Origin: Pseudonocardia kunmingensis
GTDB lineage: Bacteria > Actinomycetota > Actinomycetes > Mycobacteriales > Pseudonocardiaceae
Assembly: GCF_006716445.1 (NCBI RefSeq)
Contig: NZ_VFPA01000001.1
Span: 2,604,001-2,668,000, forward strand
Reading direction: 5' to 3'
Length of the DNA stretch: 64,000 nucleotides
The notes under the pieces were generated by a model, which was not told the DNA's origin, ran no database searches, and saw nothing but the letters and a program-made list of their open reading frames with translations. The translations under genes and the position numbers were made by a program. Positions 29,031-37,462 of this stretch are shown here, in pieces (position 1 is the stretch's first letter; the number at the start of each line of letters is the position of its first letter).

Positions 29031-29074
29031 CGCTGCCCGAGGGGGGGTCAGAACAGCGCTATGGCTCCAAGGTG
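29015..29074. repeat. Palindromic intergenic repeat, family A copy 2
   Basis: 21-bp arms (29015-29035 and 29054-29074) with one mismatch and an 18-base loop. The left arm encodes the last four residues and stop of the MobA-like protein. It lies between convergent genes, so it could terminate both transcripts. Confidence 0.88.
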
Positions 29075-29092
29075 CGGCCTGGAGGCCAGGTT

Positions 29093-29707
29093 CTACAGAG
29101 TCAGCTTCTGGCCGGGGACCAGCGAGTTGGGGTTGCCCTGCAGTGCCGGGTTCTTCTCGACGAGGGCCTTCCAGCCGCCCGCCACGCCGTTGGCCGACGC
29201 GATCCGGCTCAGCGTGTCACCGCTCTTGACGGTGTAGTTGCCGCTGGTGGAACCGGACGAGGCCAGGCGCACGCGGTCCTCGGAGTCGTCCGAGGAGGAC
29301 TCGCGGGCCGGGGCCTCGCGCTGGCTGGCGGACTCGCCGCGGACGCCGGTCTTGCGCGAGCACGACGGCCAGGCGTTCCAGCCCTGCTCGGCGAGCACGC
29401 GCTCGGCCACGACGATCTGCTCGGCCCGGCTGGCCTTGTAGGCCACGGGGGCGAACTCCTTGCCCCCGAACCCGGACCACGTGCGCGGCGAGAACTGCAG
29501 GCCACCGTGGTAGCCGTTGCCGGTGTTGATGTCCCAACGGCCGCCGCTCTCGCACTGGGCCAGCTTGTCCCAGGTGGAGTCGGATGCGGCGTACGCCGGG
29601 GCGGCGACGAGGAGCGGAGCGCCGGCGACAGCGCCGGCCAGAGCGGTGCGGGCGATCGTTCGGCCTGCCGTGCTCGGGGCACGATGACGGCCGCGGTAGC
29701 GGGCCAT
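29093..29707 (-). CDS. Resuscitation-promoting factor with LysM domain (RpfA-like)
   Basis: A 204-residue secreted muralytic enzyme. The signal peptide ends near residue 40 (AAPAYAASD). The Rpf transglycosylase-like domain (about 41-115) reads STWDKLAQCESGGRWDINTG then GYHGGLQFSPRTW, with the catalytic Glu in CESGG and the disulphide partner in WPSCSR. A Ser-rich linker leads to a C-terminal LysM peptidoglycan-binding domain (NYTVKSGDTLSRIAS to VPGQKLTL). Rpf proteins cleave peptidoglycan and wake dormant cells. The position beside moaC-mog-moaE matches rpfA (Rv0867c), though this one precedes the genes and has LysM where Rv0867c has a Pro/Ala-rich tail. ATG chosen with GGAG upstream. Confidence 0.95.
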   Translation of the reverse strand: MARYRGRHRAPSTAGRTIARTALAGAVAGAPLLVAAPAYAASDSTWDKLAQCESGGRWDINTGNGYHGGLQFSPRTWSGFGGKEFAPVAYKASRAEQIVVAERVLAEQGWNAWPSCSRKTGVRGESASQREAPARESSSDDSEDRVRLASSGSTSGNYTVKSGDTLSRIASANGVAGGWKALVEKNPALQGNPNSLVPGQKLTL

Positions 29708-30116
29708 GGGGCAACTCCGCGCGCTGCGCGCCGGACGACTACCGCCGGGGAGCTGGCGGTGCGGCTGGGGAGGCCGCGTCCGTTCCTGTCCCACGCTTCG
29801 TTCGGGGGCGGGGCCGGGGATCGCCGGACAGGGGAGCGCTGCGATTCCCGGGGCCTGGCCGGATCTGGGGCATCCGTCCGGGCCGGGACAGGACGCTACG
29901 TCCGGCGAGCCCGCGCGCAAACCCCCCATCTCGGGCGGAGTGTGGCGGGAAGTACGTCCGAACGAGTGACGAGGGCGCCGTCTTCGCAGCTCAGGACGCG
30001 GGTCTGGGACAACGCGCGAATTACTTCCAGGTTGCTAAGCAGTGGTCCAGATCACATCACCAGAAGATCACGATGGCGTCTCGGCACGGTCGCCGCGCAC
30101 GTCGTAGGGTTCGTGC
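29708..30116. promoter_or_regulatory. 409-base divergent region between rpf gene 1 and moaC
   Basis: Long leader on the rpf side, GC-rich near the gene and more AT-rich near moaC. Some rpf leaders carry c-di-AMP (ydaO-type) riboswitches; the conserved GGGGACCCA-type core was not found here. A weak CRP-like site (AGTGG-N6-TCACA) lies at 30041-30056. Confidence 0.5.
30041..30056. promoter_or_regulatory. Weak CRP-type site upstream of rpf gene 1
   Basis: AGTGG, six bases, TCACA. One half matches the TGTGA-N6-TCACA consensus perfectly and the other at three of five positions. Reported because M. tuberculosis CRP (Rv3676) is known to act at rpfA. Confidence 0.35.
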
Positions 30117-30596
30117 GTGGAGCTGACGCACGTCGACGCCGCAGGCGCCGCCCGGATGGTGGACGTCTCGGGCAAGGAGGCCACGGCGCGCACCGCCGTC
30201 GCCACCGGAACACTGCGCACCACCGAGGAGGTGGTGGAGCTGCTGCGCCGGGACGGCCTGCCGAAGGGCGACGCGCTGGCCACCGCGCGGATCGCCGGGA
30301 TCATGGGCGCCAAGCGCACCCCGGACCTCGTCCCGCTCTGCCACCCGATCGCCCTGAGCGGCGTGGTCGTCGACCTCGAGCCGGAGGGCGCCGAGGTCCG
30401 GATCCGGGCCACGGTGCGCACCACGGACCGCACGGGCGTCGAGATGGAGGCCCTCACCGCGGTGGCAGTCGCCGGGCTGGCGCTGCACGACATGGTCAAG
30501 GCCGTGGACCCGGCCGCCGTGCTCGACGGCGTTCAGGTCGAGCGCAAGGAGGGCGGGAAGACCGGCACGTGGACGCGACCGCAGGACCGGCCGTGA
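30117..30596 (+). CDS. moaC: Cyclic pyranopterin monophosphate synthase MoaC
   Basis: A 159-residue enzyme of the second half-reaction that makes cyclic pyranopterin monophosphate, the first molybdenum cofactor intermediate. Hallmarks are RMVDVSGKEATARTA near residues 13-27, KGDALATARIAGIMGAKRT near 50, the active-site loop LVPLCHPIAL near 73, and GVEMEALTAVAVAGLALHDM near 110 with catalytic Asp and Lys in DMVKAVD. GTG start. It opens a moaC-mog-moaE operon with GTGA overlaps. No moaA is in the window. Confidence 0.96.
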   Translation: MELTHVDAAGAARMVDVSGKEATARTAVATGTLRTTEEVVELLRRDGLPKGDALATARIAGIMGAKRTPDLVPLCHPIALSGVVVDLEPEGAEVRIRATVRTTDRTGVEMEALTAVAVAGLALHDMVKAVDPAAVLDGVQVERKEGGKTGTWTRPQDRP

Positions 30597-31075
30597 CGGC
30601 CGAGCGGCGCGCGCGCGTGGTCACCGCGTCCAACCGTGCCGCGGCGGGGGTCTACGCCGACCGCGGCGGGCCGGTCATCGTGGAGTGGCTGCGCTCCCGC
30701 GGCTACACCACGCCCGACCCGACCGTGGTGCCGGACGGCGAGCCCGTGGGCGAGGCCCTGCGCGCGGCGGTGGCCGACGCCGTGGACGTCGTGATCACCA
30801 CCGGCGGCACGGGGATCTCCCCCACCGACGCCACGCCGGAGGTCACGCGCGCGGTGCTGGACTACGAGGTGCCCGGCCTGGCCGACGCCATCCGCGCCGC
30901 GGGCGCGCCCGCGGTGCCGACGGCGGTGCTCTCCCGCGGGCTGACCGGCGTGGCGGGCCGCACGCTCGTGGTGAACCTGCCCGGATCGACAGGTGGAGTC
31001 CGGGACGGCCTCGCCGTGCTGGCCGAGGTCCTCGACCACGCGGTCGACCAGCTACGAGGAGGCGATCACCGGTGA
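30593..31075 (+). CDS. mog: Molybdopterin adenylyltransferase Mog/MoaB
   Basis: A 160-residue MogA/MoaB-family enzyme that adenylates molybdopterin before MoeA inserts molybdate. The opening is RRARVVTASNRAAAGVYADR, the active-site signature DVVITTGGTGISPTDATPE lies near residue 65, and LVVNLPGSTGGVRDGLAVL near 125. The family is secure; MoaB and MogA cannot be separated by eye, and the gene order matches mog (Rv0865). GTG overlaps the moaC stop, and the stop overlaps the moaE start. Confidence 0.94.
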   Translation: MTAERRARVVTASNRAAAGVYADRGGPVIVEWLRSRGYTTPDPTVVPDGEPVGEALRAAVADAVDVVITTGGTGISPTDATPEVTRAVLDYEVPGLADAIRAAGAPAVPTAVLSRGLTGVAGRTLVVNLPGSTGGVRDGLAVLAEVLDHAVDQLRGGDHR

Positions 31076-31512
31076 CGAGCCCGGGAGGTGCCGCCGTCCT
31101 GCGCGCGGCGGTGGGTGAGGCTCCGCTCGACGTCGCGGAGCACGCCGCGCTGGTGGACCAGGCCGCCGCGGGCGCGGTGGTCACGTTCGCCGGCGTCGTG
31201 CGCGACCACGACGGGGGGCGTTCCGTCCGTGGCCTGTCCTACAGCGCCCATCCGACGGCGGAGAAGATCGTGGCCCAGGTCGCGGCGGATGTCGCGGGCC
31301 GGGCCACCGGGGTGCGGGCGATCGCGGTGAGCCACCGGATCGGCCCGCTGGGGATCGGCGACGTGGCGCTGGCGTGCGCCGTCGCCGCCGATCACCGCAG
31401 AGAGGCGTTCGCGGCCTGCGCCGAGCTGGTCGACGAGGTCAAGCGGCTGCTCCCGGTGTGGAAGCACCAGCTGTTCGCCGACGGCACCGACGAGTGGGTC
31501 GGCTCCGCCTGA
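31072..31512 (+). CDS. moaE: Molybdopterin synthase catalytic subunit MoaE
   Basis: A 146-residue large subunit of molybdopterin synthase, which transfers sulphur from MoaD thiocarboxylate to the pyranopterin. Motifs: GAVVTFAGVVRDHDGGRSV near residue 35, LSYSAHPTAEKI, VSHRIGPLGIGDVALACAVAADHR near 85, and LLPVWKHQLFADGTDEWVGS at the end, with the active-site Lys in VKRLLPVWKHQ. No moaD is adjacent, so a MoaD must come from elsewhere. The order moaC-mog-moaE equals Rv0864-0866. Confidence 0.95.
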   Translation: MTSPGGAAVLRAAVGEAPLDVAEHAALVDQAAAGAVVTFAGVVRDHDGGRSVRGLSYSAHPTAEKIVAQVAADVAGRATGVRAIAVSHRIGPLGIGDVALACAVAADHRREAFAACAELVDEVKRLLPVWKHQLFADGTDEWVGSA

Positions 31513-31535
31513 CCCGGCGCCGCGAGCCGGGGCAC

Positions 31536-31895
31536 TCAGTCGCTGCCGCGCAGGCCGAGCTTCTTCGAGCAGGACGGCCAGGCCTTCCAGCCCTGGTTGG
31601 CCAGGACGCGCTCGGCGACGCGGATCTGCTGCGCCTTGCTCGCCTTGTGCGGCATGCCCTTGCCGCCGTGGGCGCGCCAGGTGCGGGGGCTGAACTGCAG
31701 ACCGCCGTAGTAGCCGTTTCCGGTGCTGATCTTCCAGTTGCCGCCGCTCTCGCACTTGGCCAGGCGGTCCCAGGTGGAATCCGAGGCGGCGTTCGCGGTA
31801 CCCGCGACGGCGAAGGGGGCGCCGACCGCAACTGCACCGACGACGGCCAGCCGCACCAGCTTTCGGCCCAGGCGGGAATCCGGTCGAGAAGTCAT
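31536..31895 (-). CDS. Second resuscitation-promoting factor, minimal form
   Basis: A 119-residue secreted Rpf. The signal peptide ends near residue 36 (AGTANAASD), and the Rpf domain follows (STWDRLAKCESGGNWKISTG, YYGGLQFSPRTW, WPSCSKKLGL), with the catalytic Glu in CESGG. It lacks the LysM domain of copy 1 and ends right after the lysozyme-like fold, like RpfE/RpfB cores. Convergent with moaE, at the exact position of rpfA in M. tuberculosis. The two copies share most domain residues, suggesting duplication around the moa operon. ATG at 31895. Confidence 0.95.
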   Translation of the reverse strand: MTSRPDSRLGRKLVRLAVVGAVAVGAPFAVAGTANAASDSTWDRLAKCESGGNWKISTGNGYYGGLQFSPRTWRAHGGKGMPHKASKAQQIRVAERVLANQGWKAWPSCSKKLGLRGSD

Positions 31896-32395
31896 TTCGG
31901 GGCTCCAGGTCGCACCATCGAGGCGAACGTGCTCGTCAGAGGCCCGGGGGGCGGACCCTGACCACGTCCTGGCGATCATGACGAAGCGAGGGGAAGCCCG
32001 TCATGAATGCCACGCTCGGCCCAGTCCCATCTCTGGCTCGACGGACCGGAACCGCGGGACTGGACGGGGCGCGGCGGTTCCGGATGTGTTTTCGGCGGTC
32101 CCATGCGGAACTGCCGAGCGATGACGCTACGAGGCAGATCCCGCGAATCGTCAAACTTCGGCGGGGTGACCATCATCACGTTAACACCGCGGTTGACCTG
32201 TCGACTCCTGAATACTTGCTGGTCAGCGGCATGCGATCACAGGTTGATCACGGGCGATGAAATACATTCAGAGCGAAAGTATTACCGATTGCGTCACACT
32301 CCTGAGCGCCCGCGCGCATGATCATCCGGCTCCGCGCGGCATGACCGGGCTCACCCGTGGTGGCTGCCGGAGCCCCCGTCCGTCATGCTGGAACC
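31896..32395. promoter_or_regulatory. 500-base divergent region between rpf gene 2 and moxR
   Basis: No gene. Notably more AT-rich than its surroundings around 32150-32310. It holds a CRP-type palindrome at 32165-32180 and a GTGATC direct repeat near 32236-32253 (read on the minus strand). Translations across it are unconvincing. Confidence 0.6.
32165..32180. promoter_or_regulatory. CRP-type palindrome upstream of rpf gene 2
   Basis: GGTGA, six bases, TCACG. The GTGA-N6-TCAC core is perfect and each half matches the TGTGA/TCACA consensus at four of five positions. It lies about 270 bases before the rpf start, in the AT-rich part of the gap. Confidence 0.6.
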
Positions 32396-33298
32396 GTGAC
32401 CGAACGCCCCTCGAACCCCGTGGGATCGCCCGCGGAGCTGGCGACGGCGCTGCGCGCCACCGGCTACCTCGCCGACGACGGGCTCGCGACCGCCACCTTC
32501 CTCGCCATGCAGATGAACCGGCCGCTGTTCTGCGAGGGCGAGCCGGGCACCGGGAAGACCGCGCTCGCGCAGGCACTGGCCGAGGTGCTGGGCGCCGAGC
32601 TGATCCGGCTGCAGTGCCACGACGGCATCGACGCCTCCCAGGCCCTCTACGACTGGGACTTCCCCCGCCAGCTGCTGCACCTGCGCGCGCTGGAGGCCGC
32701 GGCGTCGGCCACCGGTGAGACCCTCGACGCCGACGCCGTCGAGGCCTCCCTCTACGACCCGCGCTTCCTCCTCGCCCGGCCGATCCTGCGGGCGCTGCAG
32801 ACCAGCCCGAGCGTGCTGCTGATCGACGAGGTCGACCGCGCCGACGACGAGTTCGAGGCCTTCCTGCTGGAGGTGCTCACCGAGCACGCCGTGAGCATCC
32901 CGGAGGTCGGCGAGATCCGCGCGAAGGATCCGCCGCTCGTCGTGCTGACCTCCAACCGCACGCGCGAGGTGCACGACGCGCTCAAGCGCCGTTGCCTCTA
33001 CCTCTGGCTCGACCACCCCGACCTGCAGCGGGAGATCCAGATCCTGCACTCGCGGCTGCCGGGCCTGCCCGAGCGGCTCGCGGCCCAGGTCGCCGGGGCG
33101 GTGCGGCAGCTGCGCCAGGCCGACCTGCTCAAGCCGCCCGGCGTCGCCGAGACGATCGACTGGGCGCGGGCCCTGCAGCTCGTCGGCGCCCGTCACCTCG
33201 ACGTCGACTCCGCGGCCGCCACGCTCGGCGCCGTGCTCAAGTACCGCGAGGACGCCGACCGCGTCCGCAACCAGCTCGACGCCCTCCTCGCCTCCTGA
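32396..33298 (+). CDS. MoxR-type AAA+ ATPase (CoxD-like)
   Basis: A 300-residue AAA+ chaperone. Walker A is CEGEPGTGKTALAQALAE near residue 45, Walker B LLIDEVDRADDEFEAFLLE near 140, sensor 1 LVVLTSNRTREV near 183, and the arginine-finger region LKRRCLYLW follows. The opening and the downstream VWA and XdhC genes match CoxD, which helps insert or mature the Mo/Cu centre of CO dehydrogenase and related hydroxylases. GTG at 32396 is the first residue of conservation. Adjacent to coxE-like and xdhC; no coxMSL structural genes are present. Confidence 0.9.
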   Translation: MTERPSNPVGSPAELATALRATGYLADDGLATATFLAMQMNRPLFCEGEPGTGKTALAQALAEVLGAELIRLQCHDGIDASQALYDWDFPRQLLHLRALEAAASATGETLDADAVEASLYDPRFLLARPILRALQTSPSVLLIDEVDRADDEFEAFLLEVLTEHAVSIPEVGEIRAKDPPLVVLTSNRTREVHDALKRRCLYLWLDHPDLQREIQILHSRLPGLPERLAAQVAGAVRQLRQADLLKPPGVAETIDWARALQLVGARHLDVDSAAATLGAVLKYREDADRVRNQLDALLAS

Positions 33299-33302
33299 AC
33301 GG

Positions 33303-34439
33303 ATGGTGTCCCCGCCGGTCGCCCCCGCCACCGACGATCCGGTCCCCGGCCTCGTCGGGTTCACGGTCGTGCTCCGCAACGCGGGGTTGGCGGTCACGAC
33401 CGACCGGGTGGCGGCGTTCCTCTCGGCGCTCGACGCACTCGACGTCACCGATCGGACCCAGACCTACTGGGCCGGTCGGCTCACGCTCTGCTCCGATCCC
33501 GACGACCTGCCCCGCTACGACCAGGCGTTCGCGACCTGGTTCACCCCGCCGCAGAGCGGCCGGACGGAGATCCGCGACGAGCGCCCGCCTCCGCCGCCGC
33601 GGCTGGCCGCGCTCACGCCGGGCGACGCGGGCGGCGGCGAGGAGGAGAGCACCGAGTCCCCGCAGATCCACGCGCGGGCCAGCGGCACCGAGATCCTGCG
33701 CCACCGCGACCTCGGGGAGCTCAGCCCCGCCGAGCGGGAGCACCTGCGCCGGCTGCTGGCGATGCTGCGGCCCGAGCCCCCGATGCGGTCCTCGCGGCGG
33801 CTGCGCCCGTCCCGCCACGGCGCCCCCGACCCCGGCCGCACCCTGCGGGCCGCGCTGCGCAACCAGGGTGAGCTGCGCGAGCTGCGACGCCGCGACCGGT
33901 CCCGGCGGCACCGGCGGGTCGTGCTGCTCGTCGACGTGTCCGGCTCGATGGAGCCCTACGCCGACTCACTGCTGCGGTTCGCGCACGTGGTGGTGCGCCG
34001 CTCGCCCGCATCGGTGGAGGCGTTCACGCTCGGCACCCGGCTCACCCGCGTGACCCGCGAGCTGCGGATGCGCGACGCGGAGCGGGCGCTGGCCGCGGCG
34101 GCGACGGCGATCCCGGACTGGTCGGGCGGCACCCGCCTCGGCGAGGTGCTGCGCGCGTTCGTCGACCGCTGGGGGCAGCGCGGCGCCGCCCGCCGCGCCG
34201 TCGTCGTGATCTTCTCCGACGGCTGGGAGCGCGGGGAGACCGACGTGCTGCGCGAGCAGATGTCGCGGCTGAGCCGGCTCGCGCACCGGGTGGTCTGGGT
34301 GAACCCGCACGTCGGCAAGGACGGGTACGCGCCGGTGCAGGGTGGAATAGTCGCGGCGCTGCCGTTCTTGGACGACTTGCTGGCCGGCCACAGCCTGGCC
34401 ACCCTGGAACGACTACTCGAGGTGGTACGGCATGCGTGA
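33303..34439 (+). CDS. VWA-domain protein (CoxE-like)
   Basis: A 378-residue protein. The N-terminal 130 residues are helical (GFTVVLRNAGLAVTTDRVAAF), then a Pro/Glu-rich linker and a C-terminal von Willebrand A domain. The MIDAS motif is VDVSGSM near residue 218, supported by a Thr in SGGTRLGEVL and an Asp in IFSDGWERGE. CoxE proteins work with the MoxR ATPase to mature molybdenum hydroxylases. It begins four bases after the moxR stop and overlaps xdhC by 8 bases, so the three genes are one operon. Confidence 0.92.
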   Translation: MVSPPVAPATDDPVPGLVGFTVVLRNAGLAVTTDRVAAFLSALDALDVTDRTQTYWAGRLTLCSDPDDLPRYDQAFATWFTPPQSGRTEIRDERPPPPPRLAALTPGDAGGGEEESTESPQIHARASGTEILRHRDLGELSPAEREHLRRLLAMLRPEPPMRSSRRLRPSRHGAPDPGRTLRAALRNQGELRELRRRDRSRRHRRVVLLVDVSGSMEPYADSLLRFAHVVVRRSPASVEAFTLGTRLTRVTRELRMRDAERALAAAATAIPDWSGGTRLGEVLRAFVDRWGQRGAARRAVVVIFSDGWERGETDVLREQMSRLSRLAHRVVWVNPHVGKDGYAPVQGGIVAALPFLDDLLAGHSLATLERLLEVVRHA

Positions 34440-35547
34440 TGTTGTGGATCAGCTCGAGGGCTGGTGGAAGAACGGGCAGACCGCCGCGCTCGCCACGGTC
34501 GTCGGCACCTACAGCTCGGCCCCCCGCCAGGCGGGCGCGTCGATGCTCGTCGGGCCCGGCGGCGAGGCCGTGGGCAGCGTCTCCGGCGGCTGCGTCGAGG
34601 GTGCCGTGTACGAGCTGGGCCAGCAGGTCCTCGCCGACGGCCGCCCCGTGCTGCAGCGCTACGGCGTGTCCGACGACGACGCCTTCGCCGTCGGCCTGAC
34701 CTGCGGCGGGATCATCGACATCTTCGTCGAGAAGATCGACCGCGCCGGCTACGAGCAGCTCGGCGACGTGGCCGAGGCGATCCGCACCGGGTCGCCGGTG
34801 GCCGTCGCCACGGTCGTCGCAGGCCCGGCCAAGCGGCTGGGAACACGCCTGGTCGTGTGGCCGGACCGCACCGAGGGCGGTACCGGTTCCAGCCGGCTCG
34901 ACGACGCGATCCGCGACGACGCGCGCGGGCTGCTCGACGCGGGCCGCAACGCGATGCTGCACTACGGCGTGGACGGCCAGCGCCGCGGAGAGGGCCTCGA
35001 CGTCTTCGTCGAGTCGTTCGCCCCACCACCCCGCATGATCGTGTTCGGGGCGATCGACTTCGCCGCCGCCGTCGCCAAGATCGGCAGCTTCCTCGGGTAC
35101 CGCGTCACGGTCTGCGACGCCCGGCCGGTCTTCGCCACCGCGTCCCGCTTCCCCGGGGCCAACGAGGTGGTCGTCGAGTGGCCGCACCGCTACCTGGCCG
35201 CCGAGGCCGAGGCGGGCCGCATCGACGGGCGCACCGTCCTGTGCGTGCTGACCCACGACCCGAAGTTCGACGTGCCGCTGCTGGAGGTCGCGCTGCGGCT
35301 GCCCGAGGTCGGCTACATCGGCGCGATGGGCTCGCGGCGCACCCACGACGACCGCATCGAACGGCTGCGCGAGGCAGGCGTGACCGAGGAGGAGATCGCG
35401 CGGATGTCGTCGCCGATCGGCCTCGACCTCGGCGCCCGCACGCCGGAGGAGACGGCCGTCTCGATCGCCGCCGAGATGATCGCCATGCACTGGGGCGGCG
35501 CGGGCAAGCGCCTGGCAGAACGCGAGGGCCCCATCCACGCGGGCTGA
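34432..35547 (+). CDS. XdhC/CoxI-family molybdenum hydroxylase maturation protein
   Basis: A 371-residue protein. The N-terminal CoxI module (TVVGTYSSAPRQAGASMLVG, then VSGGCVEGAVYE and LTCGGIIDIFVE, with conserved Cys) is followed by a Rossmann-like XdhC C-domain (MIVFGAIDFAAAVAKIG, VLTHDPKFDVPLLEVAL, YIGAMGSRRTHDDR). XdhC binds molybdenum cofactor, promotes its sulphuration and delivers it to xanthine/CO dehydrogenase-type enzymes. Full length for the two-domain form. Last gene of the moxR-coxE-xdhC operon. Confidence 0.94.
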   Translation: MRDVVDQLEGWWKNGQTAALATVVGTYSSAPRQAGASMLVGPGGEAVGSVSGGCVEGAVYELGQQVLADGRPVLQRYGVSDDDAFAVGLTCGGIIDIFVEKIDRAGYEQLGDVAEAIRTGSPVAVATVVAGPAKRLGTRLVVWPDRTEGGTGSSRLDDAIRDDARGLLDAGRNAMLHYGVDGQRRGEGLDVFVESFAPPPRMIVFGAIDFAAAVAKIGSFLGYRVTVCDARPVFATASRFPGANEVVVEWPHRYLAAEAEAGRIDGRTVLCVLTHDPKFDVPLLEVALRLPEVGYIGAMGSRRTHDDRIERLREAGVTEEEIARMSSPIGLDLGARTPEETAVSIAAEMIAMHWGGAGKRLAEREGPIHAG

Positions 35548-35560
35548 CTCCACCCACCCA

Positions 35561-35623
35561 GCCCCTTGGTGCCGTACTGCTGTTTTTCGGCGCTGCTGAC
35601 AGCAGTAAGGATCCACGGTGCTG
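35561..35623. repeat. Palindromic intergenic repeat, family A copy 3 (degenerate)
   Basis: Left arm CCTTGGTGCCGTACTGCTGT and right arm ACAGCAGTAAGGATCCACGG pair imperfectly, with a perfect ACTGCTGT core. The loop TTTTCGGCGCTGCTG resembles that of copy 1. It lies 14 bases after the xdhC stop. Confidence 0.75.
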
Positions 35624-35695
35624 TGGGGTGTCGGCGCGTGTGATCCTCTGGCGGCTATCGTCGTTCTCACCGAAGCTCTGGCGGGTGATCCTCTC

Positions 35696-37456
35696 GTGAC
35701 CGACCTCGCGCCCGCCGTGCGTCCGGGGCGGGGTTCGGTCACCGGCTCGGACGTCCTCGTCGTCGCCGGGTACCTGATCGCGTCGGTGCTCCTGTACGCC
35801 GGGCTCTGGCGCGACCTGGACCGCGGCTACCTGGTCGCGAGCGACCAGGACCAGAACCTGTTCGAGTGGCTGTTCGCCGCGCAGGCCCACGCGCTGCAGC
35901 ACGGTGGCCCGCTGCTGTTCTCCGACCTGCAGAACGCCCCGCTCGGCGTCAACCTGATGGCCAACACGGCACTCCCCGCGCTCGCCGTGCCGCTGGCGCC
36001 CGTCACGCTCGCCCTCGGCCCCACCGCCACCTGGACCCTGGTCCTGACCGGCGGGCTCGCCGGCACCGCGACCGCCTGGTACTGGCTGTTCTCCCGCCAC
36101 GTCGTCACATCGCGGGCGGCCGCGGCACTGGGCGCCGGCTTCTGCGGGTTCGCGCCGCCGGTCATCTCGCACGCCAAGGCGCATCCCAACTTCGTCGTGG
36201 CGTTCCTCCTGCCGGTGATCGTGATCTGGCTGGTCCGGCTCCCGTCCGCCGCCCGGCCCGTGCTGCACGGGGTGGGGCTGGGGCTGCTCGTGACGCTGCA
36301 GGTGCTGATCGGGGAGGAGATCCTGCTGATCGCGGTGACGGCCACGGCGCCGTTCGTGATCGGCCTCGCCGTGGCGCGCAGGCGGGTGCCCCGCACCGTC
36401 GTCGTCGGTCTCGGGACCGGGGGCGTCGTGGCGTGCGCGCTGCTCGCCTACCCGCTCTGGTGGCAGTTCTTCGGCCAGCAGAGCTACCGCAACATCGACC
36501 ACGGCCCGCGGGGCAACCCGCTCGCCGCGTTCGGCGCCCGGCCCAGCCAGTCGGTCGGCGGCCTGTTCTCCGAGACCTCTCCGCACCTCGCGATGAACCC
36601 CACGGAGGAGAACGCCTACCTCGGCTGGGGCCTCGTCGTGCTCGTCGCCGTGCTGGCGGTCTGGCTGCGCCACGACCTGGTGGCCCGGATGGCCGCGACG
36701 ACCGCAGGCGTGGCCGCGGTCCTGTCCCTCGGGGCGGAGGTCACCGTCGACGGGCGACCGACGGGCGTGCCGGGGCCGTGGGCCCTGCTGTCGGAGCTGC
36801 CGCTGTTCGAGTCGGTGCTCGAGTCCCGCATGGCACTGGCCGCCGTCCCGGCGGTGGGGTGCCTGCTCGCCCTCGCCACCCAGCGGGTCCTCGACCTCCG
36901 GTCGGACCGCCGGCTCGTGACGGTGTCGGCGCGGGCCGCCTGGTCGGTCGCGCTCGTCGCCGTGCTGCTCCCGCTCGTCCCGATCCCGTTCGAGACGGTC
37001 TCCCGCGCGCCCACCCCCGCCTTCTTCACCAGCGGCGAGTGGCGGCGCTTCGCCGACCCCGGACGCACCATCGTTCCCGCCCCGCTGCCCCGGCCCGGTC
37101 GCGCCGAGGCGCTGCGCTGGCAGGTCGACGCCGGCATGGGCTTCGCGCTCCCCCAGGGCTACTTCGTCGGGCCGTGGGGGGAGGACCGCGTGGGCGGCTA
37201 CGGAGCCGCCCCGCGGCCGAGCTCCGCGTTGCTCGACGCGGTCGCCACCACCGGAGCGGCGCCCGCGGTCACCGACGCCGACCGCGCCGCCATGGCGGAC
37301 GACCTGCGCTTCTGGCGCGCCGACGCCGTCGTCCTCGCCGACGGGCCACGGCAGCGGGAACTGCACGCCACGCTCTCCGAGCTCCTGGGACCGGGCCGGC
37401 GCGCGACCGACGCCTGGGTCTGGGACGTCCGCGGCGTCACCCGACCGGCACCGTGA
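35696..37456 (+). CDS. Polytopic membrane protein, probable GT-C-type glycosyltransferase
   Basis: A 586-residue protein with about eleven hydrophobic segments and a soluble C-terminal domain of about 150 residues. The first extracytoplasmic loop has DRGYLVASDQDQNLFEWLF (Asp-Gln-Asp near residue 47) and APLGVNLMANTALPA, features of the GT-C arabino/mannosyl- and galactosyltransferase-like families of actinobacteria. It probably moves a sugar from a polyprenyl carrier to an envelope glycan or protein. The GTG at 35696 is chosen because the upstream in-frame stretch lies in the family A repeat. Convergent with the FkbM gene. The exact activity is unknown. Confidence 0.7.
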   Translation: MTDLAPAVRPGRGSVTGSDVLVVAGYLIASVLLYAGLWRDLDRGYLVASDQDQNLFEWLFAAQAHALQHGGPLLFSDLQNAPLGVNLMANTALPALAVPLAPVTLALGPTATWTLVLTGGLAGTATAWYWLFSRHVVTSRAAAALGAGFCGFAPPVISHAKAHPNFVVAFLLPVIVIWLVRLPSAARPVLHGVGLGLLVTLQVLIGEEILLIAVTATAPFVIGLAVARRRVPRTVVVGLGTGGVVACALLAYPLWWQFFGQQSYRNIDHGPRGNPLAAFGARPSQSVGGLFSETSPHLAMNPTEENAYLGWGLVVLVAVLAVWLRHDLVARMAATTAGVAAVLSLGAEVTVDGRPTGVPGPWALLSELPLFESVLESRMALAAVPAVGCLLALATQRVLDLRSDRRLVTVSARAAWSVALVAVLLPLVPIPFETVSRAPTPAFFTSGEWRRFADPGRTIVPAPLPRPGRAEALRWQVDAGMGFALPQGYFVGPWGEDRVGGYGAAPRPSSALLDAVATTGAAPAVTDADRAAMADDLRFWRADAVVLADGPRQRELHATLSELLGPGRRATDAWVWDVRGVTRPAP

Positions 37457-37462
37457 TCCGGC

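Noticed and set aside
29708..30116. c-di-AMP (ydaO-type) riboswitch upstream of rpf gene 1
   Set aside because: Expected from other rpf genes, but the conserved core strings of the aptamer were not found on the proper strand. A covariance-model search would settle it.
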